From NCBI RefSeq assembly GCF_910592395.1, contig NC_088315.1:5706501-5770500 (forward strand): DNA of 64,000 nt, given 5' to 3'. This DNA is from Lineus longissimus (lineage: Eukaryota > Nemertea > Pilidiophora > Heteronemertea > Lineidae). How positions within the stretch are numbered: the first letter of the stretch is position 1; each line of letters begins with the position of its first letter. The notes beneath the pieces are model-generated. The model saw only the letters and a program-made list of their open reading frames with translations. It was not told the origin of the DNA and ran no database searches. Positions 1 through 10,600 of this stretch are shown one piece after another. The position numbers and the translations under genes were made by a program.

Positions 1-986
1 TCCGGTCATCGTGGCCACACCAAGGTACATCCAATGCAAAGAAAGTGTCACTGGGGTAAGGAAGAATGCATTAGACAAAAGTTGTACTAGTGGACTAACC
101 GGCCAAGTACCGATATGGTTTCAGCTGGAATTGAAATTCAAAGCGAGTTGAAGGAAACATGCTTGCCAGCAGGACGTGTATTTCGAAAAAGGCTGTCGTT
201 CGCGCGCGAATGATATTATATTGTATTGTTTGTTGACCTGACTTCTACAAACCATCATATAAATTATTAGTTCCTTTGAAAAGGTATGAAAAATGACGAT
301 TTTCTATTCGTACTGGGAGGCCTATACTTTGAATGAAGAATAGCTACAATATCAAAGCTCTGTTTGTGATCGTGTCATACCATACAAGGAGTGGCGCTTC
401 ATCAATATTGATTTACAACTGATCCAAACTGATGGTGTGTGGAAATAGTTTATCTGTCATGACCTAAGTCTATATATCATACTCATCTTAACTATCTTTT
501 ATCTGTGATGTCTAGAAGTTAGAAAATGGAATATCCAACTCACTACATGTACATGTATGTATATTGTACTAGTCTTATTTTGCTTGATAAATACAAAAAT
601 GATATTTTGCCGACGGCAACTTGAATTTTCTTTTCTTTACTGTTACAGAGAGCACGCTAGTGGTGTTGCAGCCTTCTCTGTCGTTTTTAAAGGTTACATG
701 ACACTAACAGCGCCGAATTTCATCTTTATATATGGACGTTACCAGCCGTCTTATCTGGTGGGTTGCTGCGTCGGTGATTTTAGTAGGTCTACTTTGTTCG
801 TTTGAGCTGTCAGCAACTCAAGATCACTTCCGTGGCAGAGACTCGTTAGCCGAAGATTCAGGTGGTTTATAGTTGTTGGTCGATCGTTTAGATCATGATG
901 GGGGGGGGGGGGGCGAAAGTGGCAGGAATGAATGACTTGACGGGACGACCGCAAAGGTGGCTTTGATAAGGATGAGAGAACACATA
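1..986. other. Upstream flank, no firm gene
   Basis: AT-rich sequence with no gene I can support. It contains a run of 14 G at 900-913 and a short open frame from an ATG at 732 that would encode a hydrophobic, signal-peptide-like start and closes at about 866. It may hold the promoter or 5' UTR of the gene that begins near 987, but I see no TATA box or other decisive signal. Confidence 0.4.
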
Positions 987-3900
987 ATGGATCGCCCGCA
1001 TAGTGCTCGTCAAGTGTTGACAGAATCGATTCAGCAAAGGCGAAGAAAAGATAACTCGCGGGAAAGAGGTAAAATTGAAAAATCCAATCAATGGATTCAC
1101 GTCAATGTATATGCTACTTATAATAAATGGTTCGAATGACTCGCCTTTATGACATTCAACGGCCAATAACGCCGTTATAACCATTGATATCAATGCTATC
1201 AATTGTATCCCTTTCTAACAAGATTTATTCACCGCATGATATTGCCATTCGCTTTCTCTGCGTGCAACAACAACTAGTAAATATACCTCGACTGAGATAT
1301 CATTGCTAAGCATGTCAACACTCAATGGCACTCTTATAGTTCGCAAGGAGCAATGGTTTTCTTTTGAAGTTCAGAGCAATGTAGTAAGGAAGATAACTAG
1401 ATGATCCGAAGCCCAGATCGATTCAACTACAGCTTCAAACCCGAGTATTTCCAATTTAAAAAAGCTACATACCAGGACTTTGGGTGGATCAGCGTTGGTG
1501 TGTGAAGAACTTTGTGGACGGAAAGACTGCTTCTCAATATCAGTGGTTCAAGGATACAGGAAACTTCGCCGAGAGTTTGGTGTACAGCTGGCGAATTTGA
1601 AATGCTGTGGTGCTAATTGTAAATGTAGACATCATTCTGCGATCTTCTGTTCGAGGAAGAGGTAAGTGTAACTTCATTCTTCTCTCTGTCAATGGACAGA
1701 GACATGGTAATCAATATCGTCGGTGGTCAACTTGAACCATTGCGAGGTAAATGGTTATTCGCAAATAAGCAACTTACGTTTACCGAATAACAGCTTGATA
1801 TATTTTTCGTGACACAAGCAGAGCTGAAATGTCCTTGTTACAGCTGAAACCGTTTTGTAAGTTAGGTATAAATCCAACCACCATCTTGAAAACCTCCATT
1901 TGAAAACAAACTTCATTTGACCAGTTCGTACCCGACTGACATTGCTTCAATTCTTTGTAGATTGAGAAATCGAGAGACAAGATGGTATACATCGACTTCA
2001 TGCCTAAACTAGTCCAGTATTACGGAGGAGCACATTCCAAATACGAAAGTTTCAGGTAAGCCATGCCATGTTGATAGAAGTATAAGACTTCGTCAATGTT
2101 AATTTTATAGCGACAACAGCATTTTATTACGTTTTCATTATCATGAAGGCCACATTTATAGTGTACACGGATGTAGAGCATAGGGTTTTTGAGACGCACA
2201 TTTTCATTCCTTCTGCTTGAGAATCGAACTGAATTGTAATTTTAGTATAACTACATGTAAAGGTTTTTCGATTGCAGACGACTTATGCAACGCGCCAACG
2301 ATTGGCTGGAGAGGAACCCCCAAGTTGTTGTCATCAACTGTGAAACTGTGGCTATCAAACCGAACGAGTATTACTTGGAGGATTTCGACAACAAGATCAC
2401 GATTTGGGATGAATTCTTCATGGAGACAATTGCTGGGAAAACACGAACTGCCAGACATCCAGTATTACATGTTTTGAGGTGAGAGAGTGTTTGCTTATTT
2501 AGCAGAAAATTGGTTTGAATGAGGCTTTCAATCGAATTCAACATCTGACAGCTGACATTGCATGGGCATCCCACCTTCACCATACAGTGCAATGCCCAGA
2601 CATTTAGCCTCAATTCAAGCCATAATTCATAAAGCTTTCCCAACGCTTCATGTCCGGATTAGCCGTGATCGTATAGTGGTTAGTACATTGCGTTGTGGCC
2701 GCAATAGCCCAGGTTCGATTCCTGGTCATGGCAAAAAAATTCTCCTTTTTGTCGCGCTCGGGTAAAGTTAGCTAATTTTAAAAAGGAAATGATGACAGGA
2801 AAGAAGAAGACAAAAAACTACTTTATTTTGAGGAGTGAAAGGCCATGTATATGTACGTCTTACTTGTACCATCATCAAATCTGTCCAACACCATAGCCTT
2901 ATACTTCTATTGTTTTAAAAAAGCAAATTGATACCTTTTATACCGACCGTTGTTATGAACCGCAACGAGGCCAGACTTTTGAACACTGTAGCTTCTCACG
3001 TTCTATAAGCAGGATGAAGAGACTTTTAATATCTCATGATTCTATTTGAGGTAAATCATACCGGTATACAGGCAATACTGGCCTCCACTCGGGCTTACCA
3101 TGCAATGAGCGTTGCTTCCGTTGGTCTACTGCAGCAAGCACAAGTCAAAAGCTGAACAAAGTAAAGCAATCTGGATGAATGTACTGATCATGATTATTGT
3201 CGACGATTTTCAGAATTTGGTATCTTGGGAAGACCTTTGCCGAGGAGGGCGACGACGACGATGATGATGATGACGATGAGAGCACAATCAGCGAGGAAGA
3301 AGCCGAGCAGAGGAGGAAAGCATCCATGAAGAAGCGAAAGTCTATATTCGAAAGGAACGAGAGCATGGCCACTTTTAAACAGGACGCAGATCGGAGAAAG
3401 TCGATTAGTTCTACAGCTAGCAAGGACAGTAAGGGGAAGAAGAAGGGTGATAAAGGTGAGCCATCTTCAGTATTATCTGGTACATGAGGGCATCGCCAAC
3501 TGCAAAGTTTGGCGGATAGCTTGAGATTGCATTTTGCGAGTGCATTCTGCGAGGAAGCGTTAAGTCGCACGGCGAAGACAGTCTAGAGATTTATTATAAA
3601 GGCTTTTATCGGACGGACTAACTCTAAACATAGCTTAGCGGATTGCCTGTTAATTCGATGAATAGTATAAACACTCGTCGGCTTCTATTACAGGGAAAAC
3701 AAAGTCCGTAGCGTTCTCCGACACAAAAGACGTCAAACACTTTGAAAAAGATGACGATGATGACGTCAGCGAAATAGAGGAGGACGAACTGCGACCGCAG
3801 CAGATTGGCTACGTAAATATCATACCGTGCCGGTATCGTAGCAGCAAAGATCTAAGGTCGAAGCGGAGGTTCGAACACCTTGGAGCTACTATTGGGCGAT

Positions 3901-5961
3901 TTAACAATAACATGGAGGAGAGACATTTGCCCGGTAAATATTCTAAGCTTTTCCCAGTTAACCAATAGGGATAATAACAATAATTTTTTCACACGTTAGA
4001 GTGGTTTTCCATCTTGAACTTTGCCCATTGCACTTGTCATACAATGTAGTGGTATCCATCCACTGACAAGCAACAAAGATGGTTTGACATTTTATTGACG
4101 GAGACATGAAAAGGAATCGTTCAACGGCCGTTTACTAGGGAGTATGCTGCTCTACACTGCTAAAGTACCAGTCCATTCATTAAAAGTATCTTCTAGCAAA
4201 GTGAGGACAGCACTTTTCTTCCGCGACGTTTACCAGTCGAAAGCTACCGAGAGCACTAGAAGGTGTTCAATCGCCATTCTCTAGTGGTTCCACCTTGTCT
4301 GCCTCACTTACTGACCGAGGTGCTCGAACAAAAAGTGGCGGTTTACTACGCAGGCAGCCAACGTCCCTCCTTTTCCGTACACCTTCCCTTCTTTTTACTC
4401 ATATGACAAATAACAAGCGTTGCTACGGTATGAACGTCGATAACGGACTGAATGCGAAGACGAGAAGTCAAATGTATCTTCAGATGTCCTTCCCTTCACT
4501 CATTAGACCATTAATTGGAACTTTTAAGCCTTCGACCAGGAAATATTTTCAACTGCAATCATAAAATTAAAAAACAGTTATAATTTATCATCTTTCAGGG
4601 GAAATTATCAGCACCGAGATCTACACGGTTCCCATGTCAGCCAACGGATGTGAATATCCTGATGCCACCTTCTGGAGATTTGGCGAACTAGAGTTCCATA
4701 TGGCCAGAGTCTATTATTTGCTCGGCGAGTCACTTGGAGAGAAAATAGGTAAAGGTCAATACTTGTGCGTGTATTAAGGCTGCACGAGGTTGCATTAGGG
4801 AGTTTTCGCAAAGTCCTCGAAAAGCAAACGCGAAAGCTTGTTAAATTTTTCGACATCATCATCAGGCCTTCGGAAGAATTGGATAAGCGTACGCGTTGGG
4901 GTGAATTGAAAATGACAGTCGTAAGAATAGCCAGTTGTTCGTATGTAAAATGTATTAGTAACACATTGATACATATTGTGCTCTTCAAACTAAATGATAT
5001 GGGTTTCTAATACGTTTGCGGACGCAATGACTCAGGAGTACTGGTCTTAAATGATAAAAATCATCTTCATAGCCACTTAAAACTAATTTTTCCTATAGAA
5101 AAAACTTGATAATGTACAGAAATATATACATGAAAAGATAATACAGTGTTGGCACTAAATGATACAATAATTCACCGTCTTCATCGTCACTCTGCACTTC
5201 CTTGTATAGGTTTTGCCGACTTCATTCCAATGAACGATGGTGTCGAAGATTTTACGCACATGGTCAGCAGGGCAAATGAATGGATTCAAAAACAGTCAAA
5301 AATACATGTCACCAACTTCAGGACCGACTGGTGTAACTTCGGCGCTGGTAAGGACAAGCCATATCTTTATCCGATACGTACACGTAAATCGGAAATATTA
5401 GTGTAAAAAAGTGCAACTACAAAATCCTTTCAAATCTGAACATTTTACAATGTTATTCATTTTGTGTCTTGGCCCCAGAGGAGAGATATAAATTTCTATT
5501 TTAACGGTGCAATTCACCTACTTCCGAAAGCAGAATTTGACCGGAAATAACGCAACTTTAGAGCCTCCCGATTGGTTCATCGAAAATCAGCTTGCCCACC
5601 GGGATTGCGGATATGACACTTTTGATTGTTCAATCCATCGAAACTAACCTTCCTTTTTTTGGGAAATAATTGTACATGTGATAATCACCCCTCCTCTTCA
5701 GAACCTACTTTCGTTGAGAGCCAGTCCGCAATACGCCGGGTGTGGATCAATGCCAAGCTTGTTCGTGTACTGAGAGTATGGTACACTACCCCACTGAGAC
5801 CAGAACTAGTGGAAGTGCCACCCAATCCCGTCGTAAAATGGACGCTGTTCGAGGCTGAGATATTAGTGCAGAAGACGGTAGAGAGGGTGGAGACCTTCAC
5901 AGAAGTCATCAGGAGGGCGCTCATTGATCTTGAAAAACTAGGTGTGTGTGTTGTAATTTGA
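987..5961 (+). CDS. Two-domain protein of unknown family (9 exons)
   Basis: I do not recognise this family. Exons in phase: 987-1068, 1476-1579, 1961-2055, 2278-2478, 3214-3455, 3694-3933, 4599-4748, 5210-5347, 5702-5961, giving about 503 residues. An ATG at 972 is also possible. The last seven exons are the firmest; the first two rest on phase agreement and coding look. The protein contains two diverged copies of one unit: IDFMP (73-77), RANDWLERNP (99-108) and VLRIWY (159-164) match DFIPM (375-379), RANEWIQKQ (392-400) and VLRVWY (440-445). A third motif like the unit start, YVNIIP, lies at 281-286. Between them is a charged linker with nine consecutive Asp (174-182), Lys/Ser-rich stretches and a second Asp run (261-265). 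There is no signal peptide in this model and no membrane segment, so an intracellular protein is likely. The C-terminus is uncertain: a possible donor at 5941/5942 would splice onward, otherwise the frame stops at 5961. Confidence 0.6.
2662..2733 (+). tRNA. tRNA-His (GTG anticodon)
   Basis: A full cloverleaf can be drawn. The acceptor stem GCCGTGA pairs with TCATGGC, with one G-T wobble. The anticodon stem TTGCG/CGCAA holds the loop TTGTGGC with anticodon GTG. The T arm is CCAGG-TTCGATT-CCTGG, and the discriminator is A. Box A (GTATAGTGGTTAG) and box B (GGTTCGATTCC) are intact, and a T5 Pol III terminator follows at 2746-2750. It lies on the same strand inside an intron (2479-3213) of the unknown two-domain gene. 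All arms pair, so a functional gene is more likely than a SINE head or pseudogene. Confidence 0.93.
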
Positions 5962-6119
5962 ATGATGTCGTGTTGGTTAGCCATTGGAGAACGCTTTAAT
6001 TCTGCTTCCTCCGCTGAAGAAGCATGAATCGGGGTGTCTAATTGGCCATTGAGTGCAACGGGAAGTAACAACGCTACTCGGTAGAAAGATAATGAAATGT
6101 GAAAGACTTCAGCAGTGGC

Positions 6120-7682
6120 TCACAGTTTCTTTTCTTTCGTAATTTTAGTTTTTTGAACCCTTTTGCAGCATAACCAAAAACAACACCGAAAACATGCATA
6201 AAACAAGGCACACAGCAAAAACACTGAACATAAAACGACAGCAACGACATCTAACATCAAGATTTGATACCATGCCATTCGATTGGTGTAGCTTTGCATG
6301 TGATCGCCGCCATATTTCATCACGTGATTTATCCAATATGAAGCTGTCTGCTTTGGCGTCATCTGCTGATCTCGGTACATTTCGGAAGCCTTCATGATTG
6401 CTTCTTTGTAGCGTTGACTTTGCATCAATTCAGTAATGTTTGTGTAAAAGTCATCAGCAGTCAGCTTCCTTAATTCTATGTATAGTCCGAATCCTTTACT
6501 CATAAGTCTTTGCGCGTTGTAAACTTGGTCACCGAAAATTGGGAGGCCCAACATCGGGACGCCATGATAGAGTGCCTCGTGCTGGCCGCTGTTTCCACAG
6601 TGCGTTGCAAAGACCTTGACCTTTTCATGCCCCAAGAGATCATTTTGAGGAAGCCATTTTGAGGCATAGGTGTTTGAGGGGAGATGTTGACCCTGTTTGA
6701 GCTTCTTGACGTCGAACTGTAACACAACCTTAAGCTTAAGTTTTCCAACCGAGGCCAATAATGTATCGACTGTCTGCTCCGGGAGTTGGACAGCGACGGA
6801 TCCAAATGATATCAGGACAAAACCGTCACTGTTATCAACAAAATCTTTCAAATCGCCTTCCTGTAGCTGTTTTGCAGGCTTGGTAACTAGGCCACCAACG
6901 TTGATAAGGTTTGGGGCGCCTGGGATAGGAACTTCATAGACCCTCGCAGTGTCTACCAGGTGAAGCAGTGCTCTGTCAGCGAGGTCCCTATAAGAAGAGT
7001 AGGGCTTGTCCGATGGATACGCAATAACGTATTCCAACAGCGGGCCCAGAATGGTCACCAGCAGCGTCTTGACTGTCCGCTGACGGAGTGTAGAGTACTC
7101 GTAGTAGACCATATCAGCTGGTCCGGGGGAAAGTAATAGTGTATGAAGGGCTGGAGCAGCCATATCGGCGAGCAAGATCGGCATAAAATTAACGTAAGGT
7201 ACGCCAAGGTTATGAGGTATTTGGAAAAGGCATCTACACGTTGCATCTATCACGATGAGGTCCGGTTTCAAGGCGTCCAACTCGACGTACATCGTCTTAT
7301 TTTGCACCATATCACACGCTTCTCTTGATACCTTGAGAAAGAACTGGACAATTTCTGCAAATCGGGAAAATGTCATACCGGCAAATGAAATATCGAATAA
7401 TAATTTCTGAAACGAATCCGTTTCATGAATTAACTTCTCACCAGCGCCGCTGGACCTATAGTGAACGATATTTATCCCTGCTGCCATATTTTCAAGTGGG
7501 TTGAACTTGGTGTCTAATGCCATAAAGACTTGGTGTCCGTTTTCAATCAGCCCCTCCGCGATTGCGTTGGCCTGTAACACTCTGCTCTTCATCATGTAAG
7601 ACAGGAGCAGTATCCTCTTTCCTGAAACAATCTCTTGCGAAGCAAGAAAGGTTTGAACAAACATGAGTACTAAAAACTTCAT
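6120..7682 (-). CDS. UDP-glucuronosyltransferase-like protein, intronless
   Basis: Single-exon frame of 520 residues, the normal length for animal UGTs (GT1 family), which move a sugar from a UDP-sugar to small lipophilic acceptors in the ER lumen. Seen: an N-terminal signal peptide (about 1-21, LVLMFVQTFLASQ core); the C-terminal UDP-sugar-binding signature with WLPQNDLL, FATHCGNSGQHEA, HGVPMLGLP and the terminal GDQ; one transmembrane helix near residues 475-500 followed by Cys/Lys-rich cytosolic tail; and a KEKKL end that fits a KxKxx ER-retrieval signal. The oddity is at residue 34: where UGTs have the catalytic His of an SH motif, this protein has Arg (KSRVLQ, codon at 7581-7583). It could therefore be an altered-chemistry or inactive UGT. 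Being intronless, it may descend from a retrocopy or from an intronless UGT expansion. Start chosen because it gives the signal peptide. Confidence 0.92.
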   Translation of the reverse strand: MKFLVLMFVQTFLASQEIVSGKRILLLSYMMKSRVLQANAIAEGLIENGHQVFMALDTKFNPLENMAAGINIVHYRSSGAGEKLIHETDSFQKLLFDISFAGMTFSRFAEIVQFFLKVSREACDMVQNKTMYVELDALKPDLIVIDATCRCLFQIPHNLGVPYVNFMPILLADMAAPALHTLLLSPGPADMVYYEYSTLRQRTVKTLLVTILGPLLEYVIAYPSDKPYSSYRDLADRALLHLVDTARVYEVPIPGAPNLINVGGLVTKPAKQLQEGDLKDFVDNSDGFVLISFGSVAVQLPEQTVDTLLASVGKLKLKVVLQFDVKKLKQGQHLPSNTYASKWLPQNDLLGHEKVKVFATHCGNSGQHEALYHGVPMLGLPIFGDQVYNAQRLMSKGFGLYIELRKLTADDFYTNITELMQSQRYKEAIMKASEMYRDQQMTPKQTASYWINHVMKYGGDHMQSYTNRMAWYQILMLDVVAVVLCSVFLLCALFYACFRCCFWLCCKRVQKTKITKEKKL

Positions 7683-10600
7683 CTTGAGTTGGTTTGGCTC
7701 AACTGGCTGAATTCCTGAGAAACCGCTAACAAAATGTTCACCATCGGGTCCTATGAATGTTATTTAATCTCATTTGTTAAACAAATATACTGCATTTTTG
7801 TGACTATCACAAGGTTGATTGTCTATACGAAGAAATTTTCTGAAAGTGTGACAAAATACTTTAAAAGTATCGATTTCAATCCATGTTAGTAATGTGATCT
7901 ATATAGCCCTAACGCAATGGTTTGTTATAATGCCATTTGTGTGTATTTTTACTATTGAATTGCTCTACAAATGACTGAAGCGAATCATTATCGTCTTCCA
8001 AAAGAAAAGAAAATTAATACGCGACATGACCTACTTTGGGAATGAGATTTTTAATCAGTGCACATACGAAAGGGCCAATACCTGACATGTTCAATGACAA
8101 ATGACTTGAATACTTAAAACTATAGGCCGCACTCACAAACATGTCTATCCCATATCTGATCTAGATACAAACTCCAAAATAAAAGCGTGATGGACAATGT
8201 GAATTTACAGTCAAGGTGTCGCACAGACTGTCAAAAAATATGATCCCAAAACATACGCTTGAAGTTCAAGCTACATGAGAATATATTGCACGATTCAGTT
8301 GAGAATTTCGTGCAATGTCCAACTTCCGGTGCACATTGTTATGAAAATTTTACATGTACGTTGTATCAGTGGGCATGCAAAACTGTCTCTGACCTTCCAA
8401 CTCTTAACGCCAACAGTCATTCCTGAAAGCTATTAACTAACCAATAGGTTTGATCCCAACTTAAAGCAGTTCCGAAACTACGCCAATGTCAAGATCAGCA
8501 GGAAAGGATTTATTGGCGCTTTTCTCATGGCTTGGGAGAGTAGGCTGGCCAATGAACAATTCTAAATTATTTTCAATTTTAATTCCAGAAGCACAGATCC
8601 TGAATGTGGAAACAGTTGTGTTGTTCTCTGAATACAGCAAGAGAAAACTCCGCCGTGAAGAGATGGACGTCAACGTCGGGCTCCAAATCAAACACATGCT
8701 TAGGTTTTACATCTTCGGGAACATTTTCACAAATCAGCTCAGAATCAAAATTCCTAAGCGAACGCGTGACCAAGCCAAAGCTACAGGGGCGTGGAAGGAC
8801 CTAGGGGCAAGGCTGCAAGGTGGAGGCCAGGCGCCGGCCGTCGGGCGGCCGGGGGGCGGCGGGGCTGCAAAATCAAAGGCCTGTGTTATATCATGAACTA
8901 TCTTGGTCTCTCCAATGGTGCCATTTTGGCCTGTGAACATTGATGTATGATATAAAATATTTTCCTTACTCCGAGTACATCCTAGCAACGAATATGACAA
9001 AGTGCTCAGTATAAAACGAAGTAACGTTCTTGATGACCGAATGTGTTTTTCTTAAAGTGTATATTTGCAAGAAAAATGTACAAATTATTGTCTTAACAAT
9101 GGTTCTCACTCAACATATACATTCAGACCTTGGTTATGTTGTAACATGCTTTACATCTAAAAAATTCAAGTAAAAGCAATGAAAACAAATATAAGGTCTT
9201 TGCTAAACACTAAAGATTTGTCCAAACCGAAATTGTTGAATCGTCTCGACTGCAGTGGCCTTTAAACGAACGATATGTGCCACATGAATCATAGTAGTCA
9301 CATTTTTCTCCTCAAATCTGTTATTCACGTGATATTTTCTGAAGCCTGCACCCGCAGGTATCCTCAATCCATCAGTATAACCTCAGATTGCGTTCGGCTA
9401 GGATTTACCTTATGTGCAACGTGGAAACGTATGTTCAGACTGGATATAACCTAGGTATGTACTCTGTTCCTCCAAAGGAGGATAATCCTTTAAATTGGGA
9501 TCGGGACCAACTTATCCACTAAAACTGAAACTCGAACGAAACTTGTATTGCCTCTCAGATTTAAGGAATAATATTTTACTCAAATCATCATTTAGCACAC
9601 CAGTGGCCTGTTTTATAGAATGCCGCCCTTTTACACATGTCATGCTGTATCACTATCAATGTGGCAGGTTACCACTAACATTAGAAACAGAAGGTATATG
9701 ATCCTCATACTGCCAACTGTTTCTGAAGGGTCGTGTCCTACCCATGATATCAGTATTAATGAACTGATTTTGCAATTGACTTACATAATCATTCCTCTAG
9801 CGATTGATTAAACAAAAAAGATCCAGATTACAACATCCCTGCTGATCACGTCCATTTGTGACTCTAGTTGCCTCAAACAGCAATTGGAAAGAGAGGATCT
9901 GGTGAAGTAAGTTTGATTTCTGATAGAGCACTTTTTCGGCCAGGTCCTTGCTTCAAAGCTTCATCTCAAAATCTTTCGCGGGATGTTAGCATAGCAATTT
10001 TTGGCGAAAATTGTGACCATTGGACATGTACATGCACTTTAGCACATGTAAAAAGTGCGTTGTAGCGCCATCAGCAATTACCTTTAACTAGCCTTTAGCT
10101 GACATTACATTATGCTGCTATACGATACGATGCCTATTCTGCTGGAAATACCTCGCATCGTTCAGAAAAAGGGAATGACACTCTTTGTGGATGGTGCTGT
10201 AGCGCTATCCCCTATTGCTTCACTGCAAACCCAACTAATGTCAGACGCTCAAGGATTTGCAGGGACGTCGAACTATAAATTGGAAGGACCACTTTTATGA
10301 CTTTGGTAGCAAAATGAGAAAGCATTCACAAATATGTCGGATATACAGGTTACATTGGTATAAGAGAGTTCAAAAATAATCTCCGACAATACCCGGAGAT
10401 GGGTAAAACATGGTAAACATTTGAAACTACATGACTACTGACGAACATGACGAAATATGAAGGCCATTACCTGTTGTATATGTGTAAAAAGTTTCAGACT
10501 CTTTGTTGTTGATGGCCCTTGCTTCCCCAGGTGAACTGCAGAAAATAGCTGAGAAGTATAGGCCTATGACTACAAGCATTGCCCTTTGTCAATCTTGAGA

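Noticed and set aside
3254-3280. GAC/GAT run as a microsatellite
   Set aside because: It is the poly-Asp stretch of a coding exon with mixed GAC and GAT codons, so it is better explained as protein-level low complexity.
8486-8896. 136-codon frame across the GC-rich block
   Set aside because: Its C-terminal half is simply translated G-rich sequence (QGGGQAPAVGRPGGGGAA). Frames are open on both strands, as expected for such composition.
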